Positions 13,016-24,551 of a stretch of DNA of 64,000 nucleotides are shown one piece after another. A model generated the notes under the pieces. That model made no database searches. It was not told the origin of the DNA and saw only the letters and a list, made by a program, of their open reading frames with translations. Origin of the DNA: Galdieria partita. Its lineage: Eukaryota; Rhodophyta; Bangiophyceae; Galdieriales; Galdieriaceae. The stretch is from NCBI GenBank assembly GCA_025991245.1, contig BQMJ01000004.1:1-64000 (forward strand). The letters are read 5' to 3'. The position numbers were made by a program, and so were the translations under genes. Position 1 is the first letter of the stretch. Every line of letters begins with the position of its first letter.

Positions 13016-14270
13016 GATGCATCAAAGTGGGTGTACAAACTCTGTTCACGTCCGTTTTCGAAACAGCAACTCACAGTTGAACTGCGCAGTTCAGTTGCCA
13101 CGAGCCAATCTCCCCTCTCCACTTGGACAATAGATTCTCAGTAGACAAAAACTGACAATGACAAGAATCGTTTTTGTGAAGAACCAAAGAGAATCAACTC
13201 AGAATATACTCCGATTGTTACAAACGATCTTGGTAATTGTTCCACAAGAGAGAGTCCTCATCTATTCCACAGTTCAATTCAACTTCAAAACTGTATCGCC
13301 GCAAGGGTTCAGCCTCAAAAACTATTTGGAGCCTTTGTGCCAACTGGTTCCCCAATAATCCGCAGGGTCAATGTCTTAAAAGAGTCAAGGAATTAAGATT
13401 AACAATTCTCGAACAGTACCTACGTTGCATTCGACAGGAACTTGGAAGCGACTTTAAGGTTCAAGCCAAGTCGTTGACAGGAAACGAACAAACCAAACCG
13501 GGCCTTGGTTGGTATTTCAAAAAGTGCAAAGTCATAAAACTTCAAAGTTTTTTTCGTACTAAAAATTTCTCCTCTAAATTCAACTAATTATATTTTCATA
13601 AAAATGAACAATTTTATCCACTTCAAAACGGGTGGTAACAAAGCAACTACAGCCACAGTTGAGCAAAACAATCACAAAGAGAGATTGGGCAAAATGACGT
13701 TGAAGAGCTCTTCGAGTACCGTCAAAAGTGCACACGCCATATAGTCTCATATGTACCTAGTGAAAACTTTCCGAGGGAACCTTCCACTCAAAGGTTTACC
13801 TATAATACTATTGATTCTCTAACGTTGCACTATTTGAAGAGAACCGTTGTGCTAGAAAGGGTGTCGGCATACCTGCGAGAGAAAAGCCCGTCAGTGCAGT
13901 GAGATAAACTCACCTTTGTTGTTTACCTTGGAGATTTACTGGCTTCAAGTTGATTTGGAGAACATTGAGCTCTAGTCGATAGTAATCATTTCAAGAAAGT
14001 ATAATCTGCCACTTTAAAACGAAGAAAGGCGTGTTTCCCACAACTTGGAACGATTGGGTGTGCAGTCGCCAAGTTGTTATAGAGAAATTTCGGCAAGTAG
14101 AGTGAACACTTGTGCTGATCAATGTCTATCTGACCTGTTTGCAACTTGGAGGATAGTGAATTTTGTGTTACCACTATCAAGGACTTTTCAGACTTTTGCA
14201 GATTTGAGTTTATACAATCTGGTCGAGTGTTTCAATTATCAACAAAACGTTTAAGTACACGTTGGAAGTG
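13016..14270. other. Gene-free stretch, no recognised feature
   Basis: Base composition is less AT-rich than the flanking subtelomeric repeat. The longest open frame (about 116 codons on the + strand near 13240-13587) has no family resemblance, no clear start context and no partner exons. It may be decayed mobile or gene-derived DNA, but nothing specific can be assigned. Confidence 0.35.
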
Positions 14271-14274
14271 ACAC

Positions 14275-14800
14275 ATGTATATAATTTGTATTGTACCTAC
14301 AAGTATGTTGATAGAGTCCAGTCAATTTTCTCAATTTGCTTGAATACATAGACCAAGTGTCGCATATTCTATTCTTGTATAATTGTATTGCGAAAATAAA
14401 GAATCAGTTGTTGACTCTCTCTATTTTGTATAAAATCTACATATGAAAACTATTCATATAGCATAGCGTCACGACTCACATAGTAAGTATCGTTGCAAGA
14501 ACCTTGCCTTGTTTGTCCCTTGACAACAACAGTCACCATCTCAGACCTTTGGCACATTTCCTCTTATGCATTTAAAACAGAGCAAACTGTCAAAAACTTT
14601 GTGTTTCAAAAAAGTCGACAATCTACCACGGAAAATTCTGCAAACACTAAAGCACTCCAAAGTTGGAGAAACATAACCAAGATGTCAAGGGTGGCTTTCC
14701 AAGACAAAGAATTGCCTGCACTAGTAAACCAACAGAGAAAAGCAAAAGCGGGAAGGAAGCAGCAACTCAATCAGAAACTTTTCAACCATACCTAGGGTAC
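14275..14800. repeat. Dispersed repeat R1, copy a
   Basis: The stretch aligns loosely with 20440-20765. Shared ordered landmarks are CAAGTATG(T/C)TGATA, CAAGTGT, TTGACTCT(C/A)TCTAT, AGCACT(C/T)CAA with GAGAAAC, CTAGTAAA, and AGCAACTCAATCAG versus AGCAACAACTGAATGAG. Identity is around two thirds by eye. Copy a carries an open frame of 100 codons across the region that is closed in copy b, so conserved coding is unlikely. Repeat class is unknown, with no terminal repeats or polymerase motifs seen. Confidence 0.5.
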
Positions 14801-15734
14801 TTGAACACGCTATAAAGCTAGTACCGGAACTGACTCTTTAGTTCCCTCGGAGTCTCTCTGATAAACAACCTAGATGCATTTACAACAGTTTCGTTAAAAC
14901 CCCACTCTCATAAAAACGTCCAAAGTTGGCTAGTCTCCACATATATTCTAAAACACAACGCCAAGACCCAAACTTGGAAAAAACCTGTTGTAAACAATTT
15001 GGAAACATATAAACTGGTCAAGAACTCAAACATTCATAAAGCTTTATCCAATTCCCAGTCAACTAGTTCATATAGAGCAGCTTTGGTGATTGCTTCAAGT
15101 AGGTCAACGGAAGGTTGAAAGCTGCCATCATCACTCCCCGTCCAGAAAAGGTGATTTGGGCAAGTCGGTTGTGTTCTCAACAGCTTCCTTGTGAGCCTGC
15201 TGGAGACTTGTTATCTTGAGAGGAAAGGATTACCAAAGGGGAATAAACAAAAGATTGCTGAATTGCAAAGAATAATAAGTTGAAACCCACTGGCAGTTCA
15301 ATTGACCGTTGTAGTTGCTGACTATGAAGCTATAAGGTTTCATCACCAACTCATAGGACCCCAAGTGTGTGTAATCTTTGTTCCATTTTTCTGTATACAA
15401 GAGTTGGAACTACGTTAAGAGTGGAATGATTGAAGTACCTTTTGCTGAACGAATTTTCAAAAGGGGAAAGTGACGTTGGCAGATCCCAACTAGGGATAGG
15501 GTACAGCTTGCCGTGCAACTTTTGAAAACAGGGCATTGTTGTCAACCCAATTTCTTTCTTTTAACAACAAAAGCGAAACGATTTGCGTCGTTACAAGTTA
15601 ATTGTACACAGATTGTTAAAGTGTTGTATGTAAAGGAGCTGATAGAGTATTTACCCTTGTAGAATTACAATAGTCACTCTTTTACTTTACCAGACATGGT
15701 CTACGAATTTCTAAAAATGCTTTAAATCTTGCTT
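14801..15734. other. Gene-free stretch, no recognised feature
   Basis: The DNA is unique at this scale. No open frame with recognisable content, tRNA-like fold or repeat family was found before copy 3 of the subtelomeric repeat begins. Confidence 0.35.
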
Positions 15735-17715
15735 TTAAACTGGAAAATGATGTGAGCTTTCTATTCCTATTCCCTTCATCCAGCATACACGTATTTTCCA
15801 ATTTATTGTTGCGTATTTTTTCCTTGAATGCATTTGAGAAGAAAGTCGCTTAATTTTATCAAGCTTCTTACGCTTGTTTCTAGCATAATCAATTTTGTCA
15901 CAATTTTTTCTAAGTGATTTGATAGCGCACTGGTGACTTTTTTGTGAGCTTCTTTTTGCTTATTTTTTTAGTCTCTTTGCGAGAATACTTGAAAACGAAA
16001 AGAGAATATTTACATTTTGCTTTAATCAATGATTGTTCTTTTTTGTTAGGTATTTTTCTGTTTTTTTATGTTGATTTAAAATTTTAAGCGGCTCCCTTGC
16101 GTATAAACTTTTTTGGGTTGATCGTTGCTTAATTATCGTCATCAGTCATTCACCAAGTTGTATGGCCAATTAGTAAATCTTCTTCTCTCAATTTTTTTTG
16201 AAGCTGTATATATTTTGTGAAGGATCCCTGAGTTTTCTTAAAAAGGACGAATGTTCTATTGGTCATCCTGCTAATATTTTTCTATAGTTTGTGACTTTGA
16301 TATAAGCATCAAACCTTGATAAGACCTAGTAAGCCCTAAGAAAACTGCCCATTGCCCTGTGCCAGACCATCCGCATTTGGAGATTCATTACGCTTTTGGT
16401 CATCTCGATGCATTGGAGAAAAGAGTGAATTGGTTCTATGAAGACCTTTACTTTTGCTAGCAATTTCGTAAAGCTAATTCATCCTGAAATTGTGCTGCTT
16501 CTTTTTCCAGTGATCAAATGACTTGCCTTGTGAGCTATTTTTTCGTTTGTTTGTATTTGTTGTCTATTACGGGAAAACCTGGAAATGTAGGGAAAATTTT
16601 CAGATGCTATCTTTTTAAAGCTTTTTGAGTTGAATCATTTCTCTGTCGCCTCGCAGCGATATGAAATTGTGAGCATTTTTCTTGAATGATTTCTTTTTGT
16701 TGTTATTAGCATCATTGCCTTTGTACTTGATTGACCGAGTTGCACACTAGAGTAATAGATTTTTTTTTACATCATGATATTTTGCTTTGTGTGGTATTTG
16801 TGCCGAATCTATTTGGTTAAAAATCCTTTTGGTTTCTGATACTGGATGAATTTACCTTGAATGACACTGTTAATGTCTTCCAATAATATTTGAACTTTTA
16901 GGTAAATATGCATATTTAACTTGAAATTATATCCTAATGAAAACTAATAAAAACTGAAATAAGAAAAAAATGCTTATTGCTTTCAGCCACTACATTCATA
17001 GTTTTTCAATTCGTTGTACTCTAGTAGTCTCAAAGTAGGAGTGGGCGGAGTAAATTGTTTATGTCTGTTTCCTTATTTATGTTCTTTGCAAAAGAATAGT
17101 TATGGAGTGTTCTTTTATGCTCGTTGTGCTACTGACCACTGTCAGTTACACTTTGTTCAAGCTTTTTTTGGATTGGAAACTAGAGTTAGTTTTACATTCC
17201 TCGTTTAGTTCAGGTTTTTTTTAGAGTTCACAAATTTTTGTTTCTTTTGTATTGTTTCGAGAATTTAAGTGATTCGTTTGAATGGTACCCTTCTGGTGTC
17301 ATAAGTGCAAGGCGCGAGCAATGTACGTGAACAAGTCGTTGCAACAGTAGAGCAAACTGATCCTATAAACATTTTCGGTTCTTTGTTTTTTGTTGTTTTC
17401 GTCATTGTATTCAGGGGTTGCCCTTCTTTTTACTACTTTTCTATAAATGAAAAAAAAATTCTTCTGGATTTCATTGTGATATAGCGAATGAACTCCCTTT
17501 CATCAAAAGCATTGTATTTTTTTGTCTGCGAGCCGATTGCTGTAACGTTTTAACTTCGTTTTTTCACACGGTCGACAAATATCTACCCAACGAGGACTTT
17601 TTCAAGGTACTGATGATATAAGGAACAAGTGGTACATAGAAATTCTTCAATATATTCTTTAGTTTCTATTTCTCTAAATGCTTATTCTATGGCTTCCTTG
17701 TAAAATTGGTGTTCA
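15735..17715. repeat. Subtelomeric higher-order repeat, copy 3 (truncated)
   Basis: Co-linear with copy 2 from about 5060 to 7040 and with copy 1 up to about 2560. It includes module heads at ~15757, ~16325 (GACCTAGTAAGCCCTAAG, then GCCCATTGCC) and ~16945 (ACTAATAAAAACTG, then GCTTTCAGCC). The last shared stretch is GGCTTCCTTGTAAAATTGG, about 70 bases before the start codon of the first NTPase gene. The remaining ~2.5 kb of the repeat unit is missing. Confidence 0.8.
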
Positions 17716-17784
17716 CAAATGATATAAACAGTGTGTGTTGGTTTGATTTGGGATTGTTGATTGATTGGCCCGCCGTCTCAAAGG

Positions 17785-19988
17785 ATGACAAGTGAAACTT
17801 CTTTCAATATGTCCGGAGAGTCTGTTAGATACGAAGAAATATTTCACGATGGTCTAAAAATTGACGAAAAGTTTAGCAATGTATGGTTGACAAACCTACC
17901 TGATCTTCAACAAGAGTGTTTGTTCAAAACTGTCGCGTCAGTTGTTGGAGAGAAGGTACAAGTAGGAGGTCAAGTTTTCGAAGTTGGAGAAGATAGTTTT
18001 GAAGAAATAGCACCGTTGCTTGTTCCCAAGCAGTTTCCCAAAGATTTCCCAGTTCAACCAAGTCCTGATGGGATCTCCAGAGTCTTTCTCAGACAAGAGT
18101 TTATCAAGAGGTGGAATGGATACATTGAAAGTCTTGGTGGAAGAGCTCCCGACCTCCCACCCCAACAGATCATAGTTTCTGCAGCAAGTGGTCTAGGAAA
18201 GAGTGTAGATCTCTACTTGGCCGCTGTTTTCTCACGGTATTGCAGGATTCCACTGCAGTATATTGGAAACGCAGAGGCCTGGTTAGGGGACGATAGGGTG
18301 ATAACTGAAGTGGTACCTCTTTACTTGAAAATGCTGCTATTCATGAATTCCTCCATTCTAGACGAGTTGAGGAGTTTTCAGTCACGGGACTACGAGGTTT
18401 TGAACGGCGCTCCTCTTAAGCATGTGATATATTTTTGTATCAAAAGCAAAGATTTGAATCTAGTTTTCGCTATTCGTCGCTTTATGATGCTGCTTGCACC
18501 GCGCAATATGTTGATTGTAGATGAACATAATGCGTTGTGGAGCGAGTTTGGCAATAAAACAAACACGTGGCCAAATTTCTTTCGCCTTTATACCAAATTG
18601 GCAATGATGAATACAGTAAGTAATGGCTTTTTCTTTTTTATAATGACTCTTTTAATTTACTTGAGTAGCCTTATTGTGGAGTTCTTATTGCAGGTTCACA
18701 GCATCATCAATTTGAAGATAATTTGCCTAGTGGTTATGAAAATGTTAAACACTATTTGGAGCCTTTAAGTTTCAAAGAGTTTGACTTGTGGCAAGATTTA
18801 CCTGATTATCCACCCATTCTTCGTCAACATTCAGATGAAATGGTCGAACTTACTGGGTTAGTGCCTAGAATGATAGCCAAAATGGTAAATCTTGCCAAGA
18901 CTCGTCCTGGTGCTAATTTCGAAACTCTAAAGACACGCTTATCCTCGAATTTATATTCTGAAATGACAAGAAGGCATAATGACTATCTCGATGGACTTAG
19001 GTCTGAAAGAGAAAAGAGAGATTTTGATTCTATGCTTTATAAGCTATTCATGGATAGGAATAAACCCAATATTACGGTTGCAGACGGAGCATATCGAGAT
19101 CGAGGTTTATTAGTTGTGGTTGACGAAGTCTACTTACGCTTTTATAACAGCGTTGCACGTGACATCTTGTTATCCTCTTTCCTTGAAAGATATGCTTCTG
19201 AGAATCACTTGGCTGAATTGTTTAAACGTTATCGAAGTGATCCGGGCACAAGAGGGCAAACTTTTGAAAAATTATTCTTTTTGTGGTTTATCAATAGAAC
19301 AGAACAAGTGACTATCCGTTCCAATATTAAACCTTATAGAAACTTGAGTTTATCTTGTAATTGTTGGGTTCGGTTGATTAGAGATGAATTTGATCCTCCC
19401 ATGAAAAAGTTTACTCATTCCTGTTGGATATTACTGGAAGAACGACATCCTCGATTTGACTATATTTTTGTGGATATTGTGAATTCTCAATGGCATATAT
19501 ACTTTTTTCAAGTATCTATATCTTCATTTTATAACCATAATCGTGACTCTACTGCTATCGAAAACTTCTTTTTGCCACCTTCTTTCAAGAAAGATGCATG
19601 GAAGACCTCAGAATCGGCCAATTTATCCACTAATAGGTCAAAGAGCAAACAAGGATCAATAGCAAGTTCCCAAAGTGGCCAAAAACGTAATAAGAAGAGG
19701 AGACGAGTGAGAGTAACAGATAAGCCTCAGTTACTACACTTAATTGGTTTGATTCTGAATGAAGAGTTTACCATCACGTTAGAAGAAGATGATTCTGGAA
19801 GGATTGTAGATTTTCTTTTATTGGATTCCAAAGGTGTTGATTGGCGACACTGCATAAGTATTGTCTATGTTACTCCATTACCATTTAAGGAGGCCAAAGG
19901 TAGTTTATCAGTACCAGACTATATTGAGTTTCTTTGTAGTGAAAGCTTTTCTGAGAGATTTCGAGTTTTGTTGGAAAAGGAAAAGTGA
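17785..19988 (+). CDS. Subtelomeric P-loop NTPase (archaeal ATPase/RHS type)
   Basis: Predicted protein of about 719 residues in two exons. A Walker A motif (AASGLGKS, near residue 140) is followed by a Walker B motif (MLIVDEHNALW, near residue 250) and a long C-terminal region whose GQTFEKLFFLWF segment and aromatic-rich strands resemble large eukaryotic RHS/Crinkler-type NTPase families. In Galdieria a large 'archaeal ATPase' family is described as acquired and expanded; membership here is inferred from the motifs. The start ATG at 17785 follows an in-frame stop. One intron is needed between the frames: 18620-18693 (GTAATG...TTGCAG) or 18616-18701; both are canonical and in frame and differ by a few residues. 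A basic segment near residue 615 (KRNKKRRRVRV) could be a nuclear signal. Biological role unknown. Confidence 0.7.
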
Positions 19989-20439
19989 TTTTTTATAATC
20001 CTTTGATGGAAGCAGAGTTGTTTTGAGCTTTATGGTTTGCAAAGTCTATGATAAATGATATGTTTTGAATATTTTATTTTCTTGGCTGGCAATCTAATGA
20101 TGAATCATTGTGAAAGCAGTAACTCAGATATGGATGATTGGCTTGCAATAATAGAAGATGTATATATTCTAAGGAAAGTCATTGTTAGCACTTTGGATGG
20201 AAATCAACTCAACCTCAACTTCAAGTAAACAGCTTTGGAGAGTGTCTTTATTGGGTATCGCCAGTTGTATAGAATCACAATGTTTCAAACATAGAGATAT
20301 GCTTTTCAGCCAAACATCCACTCAGAAAGTATTCAGGAAACTCTTGAAATCTGTCAGATGAACGAATCTTTGTCAATGAAATTGTTGGAGGAGAAATCGT
20401 CAATCACAAAGAGAACCAATCACCTATTAGCAACGACAC
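19989..20439. other. Intergenic DNA, nothing recognised
   Basis: This is the downstream region of the first NTPase gene. No frame, RNA-like structure or repeat beyond scattered similarity to the R1 family was found. Confidence 0.35.
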
Positions 20440-20765
20440 ATAAGTTGTCATTTTGAAGGCAAGTATGCTGATAAGAGACAACTAGTCACCTGTTAAGTCA
20501 GCTTATGTACATATCAAGTGTTTCGTAATCCATAGAGTACAATTGAATTGTAAAGAAATGGAGCATCAATTATTGACTCTATCTATCACCCACAATTCTG
20601 GAAAAACTAAGAGCACTTCAAGAGTAGAGAAACCCAAGTGAATTGTCATGCGTTACTTCAAATCTTGTCTGCCCTAGTAAAACAGTCATATAGTGCAAGA
20701 ATAGAGGAAAAGCAACAACTGAATGAGATATTTTCAAAATATACTTCCAAATTACTTGCACAAGA
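20440..20765. repeat. Dispersed repeat R1, copy b
   Basis: Diverged, shorter counterpart of 14275-14800 in the same orientation, lying about 600 bases upstream of the second NTPase gene. The clearest part is TTATTGACTCTATCTATC through AGCAACAACTGAATGAG (about 20570-20730). No open frame is shared between the two copies. Confidence 0.5.
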
Positions 20766-21357
20766 AGTGAACCAAGCTAAAGTTGAAATTTAGCTATGTT
20801 CCACTTGTCGCACTATCTTGTTCCCTTGACACCCTAGAGAAAAGTTTCCTAATGTTTACGAGAACAATTAAACTGTTTACATTTGCTACAAATGTATGTC
20901 GACATCACATCGAACAAAACAACAGAAATCGAGTAGTGAATGACACTTACAGTTTGAAGTATAGTCGCATTGTGGATAAGGAGTGTTTTTGGGAGCATGA
21001 ATTACAATCCAATTTTCTATGAAATAGATTTAGAAGAACTTTTCCTTTCTTCCTGTTTTTATAGTATATATACTCTTTCCATTCTGGAGCTTACGAAGAA
21101 AAGGAACCTTCAAACTGAAACTACCGTTGCGATGAATGGGGTAGAAATTCTAATGCTCATTACATACAAAAAACTAGGCAACGCTTTTTCTTCAAATTTA
21201 CATTTCAATATGAAATATGTTCCATCATTGTTTGGAAATATAAATAAGAAAGATGTTCGTTCTATAGAAATAGTTTGAAGAAGAAAAGCTATTTTCGTCA
21301 TCGTCGGGAAAATTCGCGTTGGCATTTTTCTGACTCGATTTCAACACCTCGTCCACT
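20766..21357. other. Upstream region of second NTPase gene
   Basis: Two short + strand open frames (79 and 102 codons) overlap here, but neither has recognisable content or splice continuity with the gene beginning at 21358. The stretch probably contains that gene's promoter; no motif is claimed. Confidence 0.35.
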
Positions 21358-23437
21358 ATGTCGAGCGTTTTCCAACGACGAGATATGTATGACAGTGTTG
21401 TAGTAGATAGAGAGCAAGACGTGGTTTTAACAACTGGACAGTTGTACGGGTTGCAGGTTCGCCGGGAAGTCGATCGTTCTTTTAAACCAGTCATTCCTTT
21501 CGCCCCACATCTCTTTGGAAGCGGAAAGACACGATTCGTAAAAAGTTATTTAGAACTCGTTAAGAGCATGGGTGAAAGAGCACTAATAGGACCTGAGAAC
21601 ATAAGTGATTGTGAAAAAGACCGCTGGAGATCCTTTCTGGACAAGTTACATGAAACAATTCTACTTTATGTGGATTTGACAGACTTAGAACCCACCAACC
21701 CCATTGAAGAAAAGCGAAACCTGAAGTGGGCTGTCTACTACTTGATAATCAAGACTGCCTGCTTGCAAGTTGGTATTCAAATGATGCGAAAGACAGAATC
21801 CTACGAGATTGTGGAAATGGAAGCCTTGAACCTAGTCACACTTTTAGGAGACATATTAAACATGCGTACTGATCAGTTTCTTCTTGTTGCTTTTGATGAA
21901 GTTGGTGCTCTAGACGAAAGTTACGGGGACTTTGATTTCGAAAGGACCCAAGATGGTAAAGTTTTTCCATACAACGACTTTTTTGGTATTGTTCGAGGAC
22001 TCTGTAAAGAATACAATGTATTTTTTATTGTTGTTGGAAAAAGTGAAGGCTTAAGTATACGTAATTACGCAATTTCAGTATCCAGGGTTGAGTTGACGTT
22101 TATTCCCCTCTCACCACTTGAAAAGCATAGCATCTTGAACATTTGGAGAAAAGTTCTTCTTTTATGTTTACTGGGAGTCCTAAAGTTTCACAAATCCTTT
22201 GTCATCAACACTTTTCAACCAATGAACTTGCAGAATTGTTACTAGAACTTACTGGTGGTGTTCCTGGTTTACTTGTGAAAGCAATCAACTACCTTTTGCA
22301 TTGTAAATTATCACAAGACCACTTGTTATTATCTAAAAAAAGCTTCTGGATGATAATGAATGATTCCATAGCAACAAATTATTGTGTTGATCCATTGTTG
22401 CCTCGTTTGAGTAATCTTAGCGAGACGCGTCAACGTTTGTTAAAAATGCTTACTTTGTTGGCATTATATCATATTCGGTTTGAGTTGGGTGAGCTTGTGC
22501 ACCTTAGCTCTACTTTTGATGTATTTCTGTTTGATCTAGTAACAGATATGTGCTTTTATCGTCGGTTGATTGTAGATGAAAACCATCAAGAACGTTATGA
22601 AGTGTTGATTCCCAAGTTACTGATTGGATATATTGAGCAAAGTGTAAAAAATGACAGGTTGGAATGGTTACTATTACAAACCCTCAAGTCACAGCCTGTG
22701 GAATTTTTTTTATGAATCAAAATGTCGAGTTTTGGAAGGTCTCATTGCCACAATGTTTTATTTACATTTTTGTTATCACCCGACAGACAGTTTGATGTTT
22801 TCTACTCTTGGTCAGTTGTCTTCTGTTTGGAAAGAGATGAATTTAAAGTTTTCCTCTGAATCTACTGCTTACTACATGAAATCTATACATTATACTAGAT
22901 CTACATCAGAAATAGAGAGAACGACATTCGGTATCAATGACTGGAAAGAAATTGTGGAAAAAATGTTAGAATTCGAAAAGATATATATTCCATTTGAGCC
23001 AACATCTCGTAGTCCAGATACATTATTGAAGTTTGCATGGAAGTACGAGTGAACAGAATTTGATTGTAGGTATTGCCTGTAAAGGACGATGGAGTTTGAA
23101 TGGTATTAGATGGAATGAAATAGTGAATGAAGCTCGCAAGTTTTTGCAACCAGTTCAAGTCGTGACTGTTCATCCTACATTACATTGCATGTTGGTCATC
23201 ATGAGTACTAAACTAGCGACTAGTGTAGCAACTGACTTGAATCATTCTAGTCATTGTTATTCCTTTGGAGATAGAGTTGCAGGAGATCTCAGGATTCCTT
23301 GTAATTCTGAATTAATTATTCTTTCTGAATCAGATGTAGAAAACTGTATTGGTAAAGATATTTTGTCGAGTTTAAGGAGTGCTTTCAAGTCTACGAATAA
23401 TCCACATTCGAGAAGTATTGGTATTTCAACAGTGTAA
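21358..23437 (+). pseudogene. Second P-loop NTPase of the RHS type, frame broken
   Basis: The reading begins at ATG 21358 and shows an intact Walker A (FGSGKTRF, near residue 58), a Walker B (LLVAFDEVGAL, near residue 180), and downstream blocks typical of the same family as the gene at 17785 (LELTGGVPGLL; LIVGIACKGRWSL). The reading frame changes three times without a convincing intron: near 22143-22155, in a run of eight T at 22704-22711 (seven would keep the frame), and near 23033-23052. The first could hide a very short intron; the other two look like true indels or homopolymer errors. A decayed paralogue is the simplest reading. A functional copy with assembly errors cannot be excluded. 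Confidence 0.6.
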
Positions 23438-23867
23438 GAAATGGTTTTATCGCTTTCCAAAAGTATTTAGAAATAGCATCTTATTGCTGTTTGTATCTCT
23501 ATTCGTTTGTTTATCAGAGAAATACTCGAAAAGTTCAATTCTCTTGTAAGTGCTTGGAAATCAATTTTCGTAATTTTCAATTGTTTTGGATCATTTTATC
23601 GGATTTTGTTGATTGATTCTTAAACGAGTTGAATATTGCAACTGCAGAAGTTCATTGTAAATTACATCTGCAATAGTGTATGTAGAAAGAACTAGACACT
23701 GTTTTTCGTTTTATTCTTGTTCGTATCATAAAATGTTTTCAATTCAAACGTGTCGTCGGTCTCCCTCTTTTCACCTGAAGACGTCATCGTCGGTCAAACT
23801 GAACGAGAATATTCCAGTTCTGATTGTGTTTTTCCAGTAGAGATTGAACTATTCAAGTCCTAAAAAC
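23438..23867. other. Intergenic DNA, nothing recognised
   Basis: The stretch between the broken NTPase gene and repeat R2b is AT-rich, with no coding, RNA or repeat signal. Confidence 0.3.
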
Positions 23868-24135
23868 GATACTATTCAAACAGTACCTCGTTGAAAACTG
23901 TGTCTGACAGACTTTCAGCTTCCGTGCACTTGTAGACTCAAGAGTCCACAAAACTCCAGTTATCTATTCTAAACGTAAACTATGTCAAATTTGTCCATCC
24001 TCCCCTATGTCAAAGTTTCTCCAGGCAGACAATCTCTTCCTCCCAAGTCTTGTTGTGAGGTAGACCACGGGTAACTCGTGATTTTGGGCTTCAGCATCCT
24101 TCAAGTGCCTCTTCAAGTAAACTTACCAAAGAGTC
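23868..24135. repeat. Dispersed repeat R2, copy b
   Basis: Starts with ATACTATTCAAACAGTAC and ends with TCAGCATCCTTCAAGTG and CTTCAAGTAAAC, matching 12880-13015 in order and orientation. About 100 bases (roughly 23915-24030) lie between the two matched blocks that are absent from copy a. With R1, this means both NTPase genes sit within a neighbourhood of paired dispersed repeats. Confidence 0.6.
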
Positions 24136-24551
24136 ACGCAAGCAAAAGTGAATACAAGCAAAAAAATTTCCCTTCTAATTTTACACAGTATAGTGTCCAA
24201 GGCCTTGTGGGTAATAACTAGAATAAAAGTTTTGTGAATCATCGGGATTCAGTTTCTCACCAATAGTTCACTGTTTATGAAGATAGTAAGTGAAAATCAT
24301 TGGAGTTTGTGTAACGATTTGCACAAATGATCGACTGAATATGGCTCATGTTGTGCCTTTCTTGGGTTCCATTCCATGAATTTTATTCTCAGCTCGCCTT
24401 TGACAACAAAATCCTTGCAACTTTCAGTTTGTGCCAACTATCAACTGGTAAGAATAACCAGCACAGTAAAAATGAAATAGTTCAAAGCCTTGTTTAGAGA
24501 CCACGATCATTGTCTATCTCTTTTCTCCGTTATTCTTTACAACATTGCACC
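24136..24551. other. Intergenic/5' region of methyltransferase gene
   Basis: No gene is recognised. The stretch marks the change from subtelomeric repeat-rich DNA to the dense gene region and probably contains the promoter of the gene starting at 24552. Confidence 0.35.

Noticed and set aside
13237-13587. 116-codon + strand open frame
   Set aside because: No recognisable domain, no clear start and no splice partners; lies in gene-free DNA.
18616-18701. Non-canonical (TA-AG or GT-CA) intron in the first NTPase gene
   Set aside because: It would give an attractive TGSQHH join, but two canonical GT-AG choices already keep the frame.
14275-20765. R1 repeats as long terminal repeats of an element
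   Set aside because: No terminal inverted dinucleotides, primer site, or polymerase-like frame seen between or beside the copies, and an NTPase gene lies between them.
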